Positions 37,047 through 46,186 are shown, numbered from the stretch's first letter. The stretch is DNA of 64,000 bases from Alphaproteobacteria bacterium (GCA_041396705.1 JAWKYB010000002.1:620001-684000), one strand, 5' to 3'. A program made the numbers and translations. The notes: generated by a model from the sequence alone, not told the origin.

Positions 37047-38693
37047 GTGAGCGAGACGAAGACGGCCGGCCGGGCGCGGTCGCTGGATCCGGTCAAGCTG
37101 GCCATGCGCCTGTGGCTGTTCGGCCTGGTCGTAGTGCTGACCATTGCCTGCGCGGTGCTGGCCGTGGCGCTGCATCCCGGCTTCCTGTGGCCGCTGATCC
37201 TGCTGGCCCCGCTGACCCTGCTCGGCATCTGGGACCTGGTCCAGCGCCGCCACGCGCTGTTGCGCAACTATCCCCTGCTGGCCCATGTGCGCTGGCTGTT
37301 CGAGGATCTGCGCCCCTATCTGCGGCAGTACATCGTCGAGAGCGACCTGGAGGGGCGGCCGATCCACCGCGATGCCCGCTCGCTGATCTACGAACGGGCC
37401 AAGGACGCGCCGGGCGTCCAGCCGTTCGGGACCGAGCTCGACGCCTATTCCGCCGAGTACGAGTGGATCACCCATTCGATCGCGCCGCTGCCGAAGGCGA
37501 AGGAGCCGTTCCGCGTCAGCGTCGGCGGGCCGCAGTGCGGCCGCCCCTATTCCGCTTCGGTGCTGAACGTGTCGGCGATGAGCTTCGGCTCGCTCGGTGC
37601 GCGGGCGGTGGAGGCGATGAACCTGGGCGCGAAGATGGGCGGTTTCTACCAGGACACCGGCGAGGGCGGCATCTCGCCCTATCACCGCAGGCACGGCGGC
37701 GACCTGGTCTGGGAGCTGGGCTCCGGCTATTTCGGCTGCCGCACCGCCGACGGCGGCTTCGACCCGGACAAGTTCGCCGAGCGCGCCGCCGACGACCGGG
37801 TCAAGATGGTCGAGATCAAGCTAAGCCAGGGAGCGAAGCCGGGTCATGGCGGCGTGCTGCCTGGCCCGAAGGTGACGCCGGAGATCGCGGCCACCCGCGA
37901 CGTGCCGGTGTGGACCGAATGCGTCTCGCCGGCCGGGCACAGCGCCTTCTCGACGCCGCTGGAGCTGCTCGACTTCGCGGCGCGGCTGCGCGAGCTGGCC
38001 GGCGGCAAGCCGGTCGGCATCAAGCTGTGCATCGGCCATCCCTGGGAGTTCCTGTCGGTGTGCAAGGCGATGGTGAAGTCGGGCACGCTGCTGGATTTCG
38101 TCGTCGTCGACGGCGCCGAGGGCGGCACCGGCGCGGCGCCGCAGGAGCTGTCGGACCATGTCGGCGCGCCGCTGCGCGAGGGGCTGATCTTCGTGCACAA
38201 CGCGCTGGTCGGCAGCGGCCTGCGCGAGCATGTCCGCGTCGCCGCCAGCGGCAAGATCGTCAACGGTTTCGGCATGGCCGCCAACCTGGCCCTTGGCGCC
38301 GACTGGTGCAACGCGGCACGGGCCTTCATGTTCGCCACCGGCTGCGTGATGTCGCTGCGCTGCCATACCGGTGGCTGCCCGACCGGCGTGACCACCCACG
38401 ACGCCGCGCTGCAACGGGCGATCGTGGTGCCGGAGAAGGCCAAGCGCGTCGCCGACTATCACCGCCACACCGTCTCCGCCCTGGCCGAGCTGGTCGCCGC
38501 GGCGCGGCTCGACAGCCCGGCCGCGCTGGAGCCGAAGCACATCTACCACCGGGTCAGCCCGGTCGAGGTGAAGACCATGGACCAGATCTACGAGTTCCTG
38601 CAGCCCGGCCAGTTGCTGCACGAGCCCGGCGCGACCTCGTTCGCCGCGCACTGGCAGGCCGCGACGGCGGAAAGCTTCAGCCCGGCGGCCTGA
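37047..38693 (+). CDS. Membrane-anchored FMN-binding glutamate-synthase-like protein
   Basis: 548 residues. Two N-terminal hydrophobic segments (about 18-60) anchor it. The rest is the FMN-binding synthase barrel of GltB: SAMSFGSLGARAVEAMNLGA, DTGEGGISPYH, KLSQGAKPGHGGVLPG, DGAEGGTGAAP, and the Cys-rich ATGCVMSLRCHTGGCPTG that binds a 3Fe-4S cluster. There is no glutaminase domain, so it belongs to the archaeal-type or stand-alone group whose real reaction is uncertain. GTG 37047 follows GGGGAGG and begins just before the first hydrophobic segment. Confidence 0.9.
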   Translation: MSETKTAGRARSLDPVKLAMRLWLFGLVVVLTIACAVLAVALHPGFLWPLILLAPLTLLGIWDLVQRRHALLRNYPLLAHVRWLFEDLRPYLRQYIVESDLEGRPIHRDARSLIYERAKDAPGVQPFGTELDAYSAEYEWITHSIAPLPKAKEPFRVSVGGPQCGRPYSASVLNVSAMSFGSLGARAVEAMNLGAKMGGFYQDTGEGGISPYHRRHGGDLVWELGSGYFGCRTADGGFDPDKFAERAADDRVKMVEIKLSQGAKPGHGGVLPGPKVTPEIAATRDVPVWTECVSPAGHSAFSTPLELLDFAARLRELAGGKPVGIKLCIGHPWEFLSVCKAMVKSGTLLDFVVVDGAEGGTGAAPQELSDHVGAPLREGLIFVHNALVGSGLREHVRVAASGKIVNGFGMAANLALGADWCNAARAFMFATGCVMSLRCHTGGCPTGVTTHDAALQRAIVVPEKAKRVADYHRHTVSALAELVAAARLDSPAALEPKHIYHRVSPVEVKTMDQIYEFLQPGQLLHEPGATSFAAHWQAATAESFSPAA

Positions 38694-38797
38694 CCGCCGC
38701 GCCCGCTCGGGCAGCTACAGATCATGCGCTTCCGGCCCCGGCCGGCCCGCCCTAGTGCTGCCGCTTCGCGATCCTGTCCTGCGGCGGAGCGGCAACC

Positions 38798-39118
38798 ATG
38801 CCCCGATATCCCGATCCTCGGCACGAGCTGCTCGGCCCCGACCTCGACTGGTCGAGGACCGGCGACGGCGTTCCGGGCCATGGCCCGCTGCCGTCTGGCA
38901 AGCCCGGCCCGGCCGGCGCAATCGCTCTCGCGTTCGGCTGGACCGGCGGCGGGCCGCTCGACGGCGGCGGCTATAACGACCTGCTCTATGGCGGTGCCCT
39001 GATCGTCCAGGTCAACCAGGTCGCGGTCGTCTACACCGTCGTTCTGGACGCGGCGCTGCGGCCGCTGTTCGCTCTGGAAGACCACGACGACGCGGCCGGC
39101 GGCATCCTGTTCGCGTAG
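38798..39118 (+). CDS. Hypothetical small protein
   Basis: 106 residues, no signal peptide or membrane helix. The N-terminal half is Pro/Gly-rich (RHELLGPDLDW, GHGPLPSGKPGPAG); the C-terminal half is a predicted beta-rich segment (GGALIVQVNQVAVVYTVVL). GGAG nine bases before the ATG and good third-position GC support a real gene. It is convergent with the thiolase gene, ten bases apart. No family recognised. Confidence 0.55.
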   Translation: MPRYPDPRHELLGPDLDWSRTGDGVPGHGPLPSGKPGPAGAIALAFGWTGGGPLDGGGYNDLLYGGALIVQVNQVAVVYTVVLDAALRPLFALEDHDDAAGGILFA

Positions 39119-39127
39119 GCGGAGCGC

Positions 39128-40294
39128 CTAGCGCAGCGCCTCCAGGATCGAGACGTAGTTGGCGACGGCGGCGCCGCCCATGTTGAAGACGCCGGCCAGC
39201 CGCGCGTCGGCCACCTGCATCGCCTCGGCGCGCCCGGTCACCTGCATCGCCGCCATCACGTGCATCGACACGCCGGTGGCGCCGATCGGGTGGCCCTTCG
39301 ACTTCAGTCCGCCGGAGGGATTGACCGGCAGCTTGCCGTCCTTCTCGGTCCAGCCGCCGAGCGCGGCGCGGTGGCCCTCGCCGGGCCCGACCAGACCCAT
39401 CGCCTCGTACTGGATCAGCTCGGCGATGGTGAAGCAGTCGTGGGTCTCGACCAGGCTGAGGTCGTCAAGCGCCAGCCCGGCCTGGTCCAGCGCGCGCGAC
39501 CAGGCCAGCGCGCAGCCCTCGAACCGGGTCATGTCGCGCCGGCTCATCGGCAGGTAGTCGTTGACTTGGCTGCGGGCGCGGAACACCACCGCCTTGTCCA
39601 TTGCCAGCGCCGTGTCCATGTCGGCCAGCACCACCGCGGCGGCGCCGTCGGAGACCAGGCTGCAGTCGGTCCGCTTCAGCGGCGGGGCGACCATCGGGTT
39701 CTTGTCGGAGACGGTGCGGCAGAAGTCGACGCCCAGGTCCTTCTGCAGCTGGGCCAGCGGGTTGGCGCAGCCGTTGCGGTGGTTCTTGGCGGCGATGTGG
39801 GCCAGCGCGTCGGTCTGGTCGCCGTATTTCTGGAAGTAGAGCTGGGCGATGCGCGCGAACACGCCGGCAAAGCCACCCTCGAGCTCGGCCTCCTCCTTGC
39901 GATAGCAGGCCTGCATCAGGATGCCGCCGACCTTGTCGCCCGGCGTGTCGGTCATCTTCTCCACCCCGATCACCAGCACGATGCGGCCGCGGCCGGCCTC
40001 GATCTGGTTCAGCGCCTGGTGGATGGCGGCGCTGCCGGTGGCACAGGCGTTCTCCACCCGGGTGGCCGGCTTGAAGCGCAGCCGGTCGTCGGCCTGCAGC
40101 ACCAGCGAGCTGCCGAAGTCCTGTGCCGAGAAGCCGCCGTTGTACCAGCCGAGATAGATCGCATCGACGTCGTCCGGGCCGATGCCGGCGTCGGCGATGG
40201 CATCGGCGGCGGCGCGCACGATCAGCGATTCCGCGTCCTGGTCGGCCAGCTTGCCGAACTTGGAATGGGCCCAGCCGACGATGCAGGCGGTCAT
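39128..40294 (-). CDS. Thiolase-family protein (acetyl-CoA acetyltransferase / SCP-x type)
   Basis: 388 residues with thiolase landmarks: ENACATGSAAIHQA (acyl-binding Cys), a middle SDGAAAVVLAD, SLVETHDCFTIAE, and a C-terminal NPSGGLKSKGHPIGATGVSM with the catalytic His. It resembles the SCP-x-like thiolases that usually lack the second classical Cys and are often of unknown substrate. It could cleave or form beta-ketoacyl-CoA. It starts 55 bases after the asnB stop and may be part of that minus-strand operon, though its job there is not obvious. Confidence 0.9.
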   Translation of the reverse strand: MTACIVGWAHSKFGKLADQDAESLIVRAAADAIADAGIGPDDVDAIYLGWYNGGFSAQDFGSSLVLQADDRLRFKPATRVENACATGSAAIHQALNQIEAGRGRIVLVIGVEKMTDTPGDKVGGILMQACYRKEEAELEGGFAGVFARIAQLYFQKYGDQTDALAHIAAKNHRNGCANPLAQLQKDLGVDFCRTVSDKNPMVAPPLKRTDCSLVSDGAAAVVLADMDTALAMDKAVVFRARSQVNDYLPMSRRDMTRFEGCALAWSRALDQAGLALDDLSLVETHDCFTIAELIQYEAMGLVGPGEGHRAALGGWTEKDGKLPVNPSGGLKSKGHPIGATGVSMHVMAAMQVTGRAEAMQVADARLAGVFNMGGAAVANYVSILEALR

Positions 40295-40349
40295 GGCGAA
40301 TCTCCCGACGGAATGGCGGCCGGTCGCGCGGCCGTGCGGTGGCTCAGAA

Positions 40350-42128
40350 CTATGCGTCGGCCCGGGCCGAGTCCAGCGCGGCGAAGGTATCGGCGTCGCC
40401 GGGCTCGACGCCGACCATGTGGCGCTGGTGCCAGAGGGCGTAGAACAGCAGGGTCCAGGCGGCGAAGCCGTGGCGCTTGTCGTCGCTGTCGAACAGCCGG
40501 GTCACCGCGTCCGGCCGGCACAGCGCGGCGACGCCGGCCTGGGCCGCGACCAGCGGGCCGAGGCGCTTGCCCTGGCCGCGCAGCCATTGCGCCACCGGCA
40601 CGGTGAAACCGCGCTTGCGGCCGAAGGCGTCGGCCTCCGGCAGCGCCTTTTCCAGCCAGTGCCGCAGCAGCCACTTGCCGAGCCGGCCGCGCACCTTCAG
40701 CCGGTCGGGCAGCGCGAAGGCGAACTGCGCGACCGCCGGGTCCAGCAGCGGCACCCGCCCCTCCACGCCATGGGCCATCAGGCAGCGGTCGACCTTGGTC
40801 AGCAGGTCGTTGGGCAGCCAGTCGGTGAAGTCGATCATCTGCGCCACCTGCAGCCGGGTTAGCGCGCCGTGGCTGGCCGCCAGCGTCTCGGCGGCGTCCA
40901 TGCCGTCGCGCCAGCCGGCCGGCTGGCTGCGCAGCACGTCCAGGCCGTCGAACATGCCCTTCACCCGCATGCCGCGCCCGCCCCAGAACCACGGCCGCAC
41001 GGCGCTGCGATAGCGGCCGTAGCCGGCGAACAGCTCGTCGCCGCCCTCGCAGCACAGGATCACCTTCAGGTCCTGGCGCGCCCGCGCGGCCAGCAGGTAG
41101 GTCGGGATCACCGCGTAGTCCGCCACCGGGTCGTCCATCGCCGCGGCGATGCGCGGCAGATGGCGCCAGACGTCGTCCTCGCCGATCTCGACCTCGACAT
41201 GCTCGGCCCCGGCCGCCTTGGCGGTGGCACGTGCGCGTGCGCGCTCGTCGTGCACGTCGGCGCCGCGGAAGCCGGCGGTGTAGGCCCGCACCGGCCGATC
41301 GTTCAGCCGCGCCATCACCGCCAGCAGCGCGCTGGAATCGATGCCGCCGGACAGGAACATCCCATAGGGCACGTCCGAGCGCTGGTGCAGGTCGACGCTT
41401 TCCATCAGCACGCGGTCGAGGCTGGCCAGCGCCGCCGCCTCGTCGATCGGGCGCGGTCCTTCGACCGGCAGCACGCTGCGCCGCCTGCGCTCCAGCACGC
41501 GGCCGCCGGCCACCACCACCGTCTCGCCGGGCAGCAGCCGCTTGACGCCGGCGAACGGCGTGTTGGCGCCGGTGGAGAACTGCATCTGCAGCAGCTCGGC
41601 ACGCGCCAGCGGCTCCTCATTCCGCTCGACCAGGCCGGCGGCGACCAGCGCCTGCGGCTCGGAGGCGAAGGCGAAGTGGTCGCGGTGCTCGGCGTAGTAC
41701 AGCGGCTTGATGCCGAACGGGTCGCGGCTCAGCACCAGCCGGCCGCTGGGCCGGTCGTGGATGGCCAGCGCGTACATGCCGCGCAGCCGGTCGGCGAAGC
41801 CGGTGCCGCCGTCGGCGTAGAGGAACAGCGGCGGCTCGCAGTCGGAGCGGGTGGCGAAGCGGTCCTCGCCCAGCTCGGCGCGCAGCTCGCGGTAGTTGTA
41901 GATCTCGCCATTGGCGATCAGCGTGGTGTGGTTGGGGCCGTGCAGCGGCTGGTCGCCGGTCTGCAGGTCGATGATCGCCAGCCGGGTCTGCACCATCGCC
42001 ACCCGGTCGGCCTGGTAGGTGCCGCGACCGTCCGGCCCGCGGTGGGCCAGCGCGTCGCCCAGCCGGGCCAGGATGGCGTCGTGGGAATGGCCGTCGCTGG
42101 TCGGCATCACCCCGGCGATGCCGCACAT
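40350..42128 (-). CDS. asnB: Asparagine synthase (glutamine-hydrolysing)
   Basis: 592 residues. Cys2 after the initiator Met is the glutaminase nucleophile (MCGIAGV), followed by AHRGPDG, NGEIYNY and the other class II amidotransferase motifs. The synthetase half carries the PP-loop SGGIDSS near the middle and EGGDELFAGYGRY. It may make asparagine or amidate a surface sugar; AsnB-like enzymes are common in LPS and capsule loci. The start ATG overlaps the stop of the preceding glycosyltransferase (ATGA), and GGAGAAAG lies five bases before it. Confidence 0.93.
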   Translation of the reverse strand: MCGIAGVMPTSDGHSHDAILARLGDALAHRGPDGRGTYQADRVAMVQTRLAIIDLQTGDQPLHGPNHTTLIANGEIYNYRELRAELGEDRFATRSDCEPPLFLYADGGTGFADRLRGMYALAIHDRPSGRLVLSRDPFGIKPLYYAEHRDHFAFASEPQALVAAGLVERNEEPLARAELLQMQFSTGANTPFAGVKRLLPGETVVVAGGRVLERRRRSVLPVEGPRPIDEAAALASLDRVLMESVDLHQRSDVPYGMFLSGGIDSSALLAVMARLNDRPVRAYTAGFRGADVHDERARARATAKAAGAEHVEVEIGEDDVWRHLPRIAAAMDDPVADYAVIPTYLLAARARQDLKVILCCEGGDELFAGYGRYRSAVRPWFWGGRGMRVKGMFDGLDVLRSQPAGWRDGMDAAETLAASHGALTRLQVAQMIDFTDWLPNDLLTKVDRCLMAHGVEGRVPLLDPAVAQFAFALPDRLKVRGRLGKWLLRHWLEKALPEADAFGRKRGFTVPVAQWLRGQGKRLGPLVAAQAGVAALCRPDAVTRLFDSDDKRHGFAAWTLLFYALWHQRHMVGVEPGDADTFAALDSARADA

Positions 42129-43207
42129 CAGCTTTCTCCGCCCAGGCGAATCCCGCGCGCGTCGAGCAGGCGGCGGAACAGTTCGACATACTGCGCGACC
42201 ACCACGTCGGGCGTGTAGGCGGCGCGGTAGACCCGGTGGCCGCCGGCGGCCAGCCGCCTGGCCAGCGCCGGCTGCTCGATCAGGCGGGTCAGCCCGACCG
42301 CCATCGCCTCGGCGTCGTCGACCGGGACCAGCAGGCCGGTCTCCTCGTCCTCCAGCAGCGCGCTCGGCCCGACGCTGGCCGCCGCCAGCACCGGCTTCTC
42401 GTGCGCCCAGGCCTCCAGCACCACGTTGCCCAGCGGCTCGTGCCGCGACGGGCAGACGAACACGTCGGCGGCGCGGTAGTAGCCGGCGACGTCGTCGCGC
42501 CAGCCCGGCAGCCGCACCCGGTCGGCGGCGCCGCACTCGGCCGCCAGCGCCTCCAGCCGCGCCCGCTCCGGGCCCTCGCCCAGGATCCAGCAATAGACGC
42601 CCGGCATGGTCGCGACCGCACGGATCAGGATATCGAACGCCTTGTTGGCGTGCAGGCGGCCCATCGCCAGCACCAGCGGCGCCTTCGCCGGAGTGTCCAG
42701 GCTGGCCCGCGCGACCGGGGCGCCCGGCTCCACCGTCACGAAGTTCGGCAGGTAGTGCACCCGCGCCGGCTGCCAGCCCTGGCGCAGGATCCAGTCGGCG
42801 ATGTCGCGGGTGTTGGCGATCAGCGCCTCGCAGTGCTGGTAGTATTTGAGGTCGTAGTAGCCGCCCAGCCGCGCGATGTGCAGGAACGGCGACGAAGGCG
42901 AAGCGCGCGGGCACATGTGGCTTGCCCGGCTCATCCAGGTCAGCACGATATGCGGCATGAAGCGCGAGATCTCCGCGCGCAGTCCGCGCCGGGTGGTGAA
43001 GTCGAGCCAGCCGCTGAACGGCAGCTCGGTGACCGGGATGCCGGCCGCGCGCAGGGCGGCGACGCGGGCGGCATGCGGCCGGCTGGCGATGTGCTGGGTC
43101 ACCGAGACCGGCCCGGGGGCATCCTGCAATGCCTTGGCCAGCCTGACGAAGAACGCCTCGGCGCCGCCGTGCTCGGCGCCGGCGATGGCCTGGAACAGGC
43201 GGATCAC
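42128..43207 (-). CDS. Family 4 glycosyltransferase (GT-B fold)
   Basis: 359 residues. GTG 43207 overlaps the TGA of the upstream gene and has GGAGGAC just before it. N-terminal GAEHGGAEAFFVRLA is the usual acceptor-side loop, and the C-terminal half carries the GT4 donor site: MGRLHANKAFDILIRA, then CPSRHEPLGNVVLEAWAHEKPVLA with the Glu of the EX7E motif. It adds a sugar to a lipid or glycan, probably in LPS core or O-unit synthesis, together with the GT2 gene upstream. Confidence 0.92.
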   Translation of the reverse strand: MIRLFQAIAGAEHGGAEAFFVRLAKALQDAPGPVSVTQHIASRPHAARVAALRAAGIPVTELPFSGWLDFTTRRGLRAEISRFMPHIVLTWMSRASHMCPRASPSSPFLHIARLGGYYDLKYYQHCEALIANTRDIADWILRQGWQPARVHYLPNFVTVEPGAPVARASLDTPAKAPLVLAMGRLHANKAFDILIRAVATMPGVYCWILGEGPERARLEALAAECGAADRVRLPGWRDDVAGYYRAADVFVCPSRHEPLGNVVLEAWAHEKPVLAAASVGPSALLEDEETGLLVPVDDAEAMAVGLTRLIEQPALARRLAAGGHRVYRAAYTPDVVVAQYVELFRRLLDARGIRLGGES

Positions 43208-43995
43208 TCGTCCTCCAGCGTGGCCTTGAGATAGCTCAGGATCGGATACAGCGCGGCCATCAGGGCGATCAGGATGCCGTAGCGGCCCTCGCGATAGCCC
43301 TTGCGGGCGACATAGCATTTCCAGAAGCGCGAGAAAATCCGGCGCAGGTTGCGGCCCAATGTCCCGACCTCGCCGCTGGCACGCATGTCGCGCGCGGCCA
43401 GCGTGGTGTAGCGGTCGAGCCGGTGCAGCATGTCGGAGATGCCGGTGTCGACATGATGGATCATGCGCGCGTTCAGCGTCATCTTGGCGCCGTCGAGGGC
43501 AAGCTTGGGGTGGACCCGCTGCGGTCCCCAGCGCTTCGCCCCCCGCGCGAACAGCCGGATGGCGGCGCTGACGCCGATCTGCGCGCCCCAGCCGTAGCGC
43601 ACAAGCCGGTCGCCGACGTAGTTGTCGTAGGGCACGACGAAATAGCCGTAGGGCGCGCCGGCGATCGCGGTCCGGATCTCGGCGGCCAGTTCCGGCGTGA
43701 CCCGCTCGTCGGCGTCGACCTCCAGGATCCAGTCGCCGGTGCAGGCATCGATGCCGGTGTTGCGGCGGTCGCCCTCGACCGGCCAGGCGCCGGCGACGAT
43801 GCGGTCGGTGAAGCGGCGCGCCACCGCCTCCGAACCGTCGGTGCAGCGGTCGAGCACGACCACCAGCTCGTCGGCGAAGGCGAGCCGTTCCAGGCAGGCG
43901 GCCAGCTGGTCTTCCTCGTCGTGCGCAACGACCAGGGCCGACAGCCGCGGGGCGGCGACGGCCGGGGGCGTGACCGGGCGGTAGGGGCTATCCAT
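43204..43995 (-). CDS. Family 2 glycosyltransferase (WaaE/KdtX-like)
   Basis: 263 residues. SALVVAHDEEDQLAACLERL starts the GT2 fold, VVVLDRCTDGS and LEVDADERVTPEL carry the nucleotide-sugar and DxD-like metal sites, and the C-terminus (KCYVARKGYREGRYGILIALMAALYPILSYLKA) matches membrane-associated LPS core beta-1,4-glucosyltransferases of the WaaE type. It is first in a minus-strand operon with GT4 and asnB, coupled by a GTGA overlap. The start at ATG 43995 removes a non-family Arg-rich leader. Confidence 0.9.
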   Translation of the reverse strand: MDSPYRPVTPPAVAAPRLSALVVAHDEEDQLAACLERLAFADELVVVLDRCTDGSEAVARRFTDRIVAGAWPVEGDRRNTGIDACTGDWILEVDADERVTPELAAEIRTAIAGAPYGYFVVPYDNYVGDRLVRYGWGAQIGVSAAIRLFARGAKRWGPQRVHPKLALDGAKMTLNARMIHHVDTGISDMLHRLDRYTTLAARDMRASGEVGTLGRNLRRIFSRFWKCYVARKGYREGRYGILIALMAALYPILSYLKATLEDE

Positions 43996-44295
43996 CGGCT
44001 GCCGATATGCACGCTCGCGCGGCCGCTGTAAACGCCCGCCGCGCCCGTCGCCGGGCCGGCGCCGGCGACCCGGCGGAACCGTCGACCGAGGGCACATGTA
44101 AGTAATATCGTCTAGTACTGTGAGAAAATTGACAGTTCTGTTTCATGGTCCTGTGTGAACATTTTTTGAATTTTGCTTTCACACGAATCATTTCCATTGA
44201 ATTCGGCCGTTGACTTGCCCACCGTCCCGGCGGATTCAGCCAGGGCCGAATCGGGAGCGGGGGTTGCCGGGCGACAGCAAGCGCAGGAGCGGGCG
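43996..44295. other. Divergent intergenic region with AT-rich core and GTGTGAA/TTCACAC inverted repeat
   Basis: 300 bases between the LPS operon (minus) and the phosphoesterase gene (plus). Bases about 44100-44200 are AT-rich. GTGTGAA (44153-44159) and TTCACAC (44178-44184) are a perfect inverted repeat around an 18-base T-rich spacer, a possible operator or cruciform. CTGTGAG and TTGACAG (44118-44135, spaced by four) loosely resemble two half-sites of a PHO box. TTGACA at 44129 could be part of a promoter, but no good -10 follows. Confidence 0.4.
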
Positions 44296-45207
44296 ATGAA
44301 CGCGCATTCGCCGCGCAGACAATATCGCACCGTCTGGATCTCCGACATCCATCTCGGCAGCCGCGGCTGCCAGGCCGAGCTGCTGCTCGACTTCCTCGCC
44401 CATGTCGAGGCCGAGACCTGGTATCTGGTCGGCGACATCATCGACGGCTGGCGGCTGGAACGCAGCTGGTACTGGCCGCCGGCGCACGACCGCGCGGTCA
44501 GGTCGTTCCTGCGGCTGGCCGAGCTGGGCCGGCGCGTGGTGCTGGTGCCCGGCAACCACGACGAGGCGCTGCGCCGGTTTGACGGCCGCTTTTTCCAGGG
44601 CATCGAGGTGCGCGAGGACGCGGTGCACCGGACCGCGGACGGCCGCCGGCTGCTGGTGCTGCACGGCGACCAGTTCGACGGCGTGGTGCGCTGCCACCGC
44701 TGGCTGGCGCTGCTCGGCGACGGCGCCTATGGCGCCGCGCTGGCGCTCAACCGGCATTTCAACGGCCTGCGCCGCCGGCTCGGCTTTCCCTACCGGTCGC
44801 TGTCGGCCGTCCTGAAGCTGAAAGTGAAGGAAGCGGTGCAGTACATCGGCCGCTTCGAGGAAGCGGTGGCGGCCGCGGCGCGGCAGCGGCGGGTCGACGG
44901 CGTGGTCTGCGGCCATATCCACCATGCCGAGATCCGCACCATCGACGGGGTGCTCTACTGCAACGACGGCGACTGGGTGGAGAGCTGCACCGCGCTGGTC
45001 GAACACTTGGACGGCCGGCTCGAAATCCTGGGCTGGGCCGACCTCAGGCCCGACGCCCATTGCGCCGCGCCGGCGCCGCGCGGCCGCTCGCTGCCGCGCG
45101 ACACCGTGCTGGCCGGTTATGGCATCTCGCTCGAGGAGCCGGAATGCGCATTCTCATCGTCACCGATGCCTGGCTTCCTCAGGTCAATGGCGTCGTCCGC
45201 ACGCTGA
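44296..45207 (+). CDS. Metallophosphoesterase, PlcP-like phospholipase or LpxH-like
   Basis: 303 residues of the calcineurin-like fold: WISDIHLGSRGC, LVGDIIDGW, VPGNHDE, LLVLHGDQFD and GHIHHAEI supply the two-metal site. The annotation choice is between UDP-2,3-diacylglucosamine diphosphatase and PlcP, the Pho-controlled phospholipase C that strips head groups from phospholipids during phosphate starvation (Sinorhizobium SMc00171 group). The next gene, overlapping by 64 bases, is a GT4 like Agt, the usual PlcP partner, so PlcP is favoured by context. The start is ATG 44296 with AGGAG upstream. Confidence 0.85.
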   Translation: MNAHSPRRQYRTVWISDIHLGSRGCQAELLLDFLAHVEAETWYLVGDIIDGWRLERSWYWPPAHDRAVRSFLRLAELGRRVVLVPGNHDEALRRFDGRFFQGIEVREDAVHRTADGRRLLVLHGDQFDGVVRCHRWLALLGDGAYGAALALNRHFNGLRRRLGFPYRSLSAVLKLKVKEAVQYIGRFEEAVAAAARQRRVDGVVCGHIHHAEIRTIDGVLYCNDGDWVESCTALVEHLDGRLEILGWADLRPDAHCAAPAPRGRSLPRDTVLAGYGISLEEPECAFSSSPMPGFLRSMASSAR

Positions 45208-46172
45208 GCCAGCTCGACCGCGAGCTGGCCGGCCTCGGCCACCGTGTCGTGCTGGTCGCACCCGACCGCTTCGCCACGCTGCCGTGCCCGACCTATCCGG
45301 AGATCCGGCTGGCGCTGCGGCCGCGCGCCGGCGTGGCGCGGGCCTTTGCCGCATTCGATCCCGAGGCGGTGCACATCGCCACCGAGGGACCGCTCGGCTG
45401 GGCCGCGCGGCGCCATTGCCTCGACAACCGGCTGCCGTTCACCACGGCATTCCATACCCGCTTCCCGGACTACCTGCATGCCCGCTTCGGCGTGCCGCGC
45501 GCCTGGTCGTTCGCGCTGCTGCGGCGCTTCCATGGCGCGGGCGCCGGCGTGATGGCGGCGACCGCCTCGCTGGCGCGCGAGCTGGCGGGGCGCGGTTTCG
45601 GCAACGTCCGGCCGTGGACGCGGGGGGTCGACACGGCGCTGTTCCGACCTCTGGCAGACGACGAGGTTCCGCCGCTGGCGCTGCCGCGCCCGGTGTTCCT
45701 GTTCGTCGGCCGGCTGGCGGTGGAGAAGAACCTGGAGGCGTTTCTCGGCGCCGATCTGCCCGGCACCAAGCTGGTGGTGGGCGACGGGCCGCAGCGTGCC
45801 GCGCTGGCCGCACGTTTCCCGGAGGCCGTGTTCGCCGGCGCCCAGCACGGCGAGGCGCTGGCGCGGCACTACCGGATGGCCGACGTGTTCGTCTTTCCCA
45901 GCCGCACCGACACCTTCGGCCTGGTGATGCTGGAGGCGCTGGCCAGCGGGGTTCCGGTGGCGGCCTACCCGGTGCCGGGCCCGCTCGACGTCATCGGCGA
46001 CAGCGGTGCCGGCGCGCTCGGCGACGATCTCGCCGCGGCGGCCATGGCGGCGCTGTCGATTCCGCGCGCGGCCTGCCGGGCGCATGCGGCACGGTTCAAC
46101 TGGCGCGCGTGCGCCCGGCTGTTCGTCGCCAACCTGGCCCCGTTCGGCGGAACAAGCGCGCGGGCGGCGTGA
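45144..46172 (+). CDS. GT4 glycosyltransferase, Agt-like glycolipid synthase
   Basis: 342 residues. MRILIVTDAWLPQVNGVVRTL is the canonical start of the diacylglycerol or mannose-type GT4 group, HTRFPDYLHARF follows, and the donor half has FVGRLAVEKNLEAFL, then FVFPSRTDTFGLVMLEALASGVPVAA. GAGGAG five bases before ATG 45144 lies inside the preceding gene, so the two are translationally coupled. With PlcP it would convert diacylglycerol into glycolipids that replace phospholipids when phosphate is scarce. A role in other cell-surface glycolipids is also possible. Confidence 0.88.
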   Translation: MRILIVTDAWLPQVNGVVRTLSQLDRELAGLGHRVVLVAPDRFATLPCPTYPEIRLALRPRAGVARAFAAFDPEAVHIATEGPLGWAARRHCLDNRLPFTTAFHTRFPDYLHARFGVPRAWSFALLRRFHGAGAGVMAATASLARELAGRGFGNVRPWTRGVDTALFRPLADDEVPPLALPRPVFLFVGRLAVEKNLEAFLGADLPGTKLVVGDGPQRAALAARFPEAVFAGAQHGEALARHYRMADVFVFPSRTDTFGLVMLEALASGVPVAAYPVPGPLDVIGDSGAGALGDDLAAAAMAALSIPRAACRAHAARFNWRACARLFVANLAPFGGTSARAA

Positions 46173-46186
46173 GGGCGCGCGGGCGA

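Noticed and set aside
44118..44135. A PHO box before the PlcP-like gene
   Set aside because: The spacing of two seven-base halves by four is right, but only about 10 of 14 bases fit and one half is poor. Kept only as a hint in the region entry.
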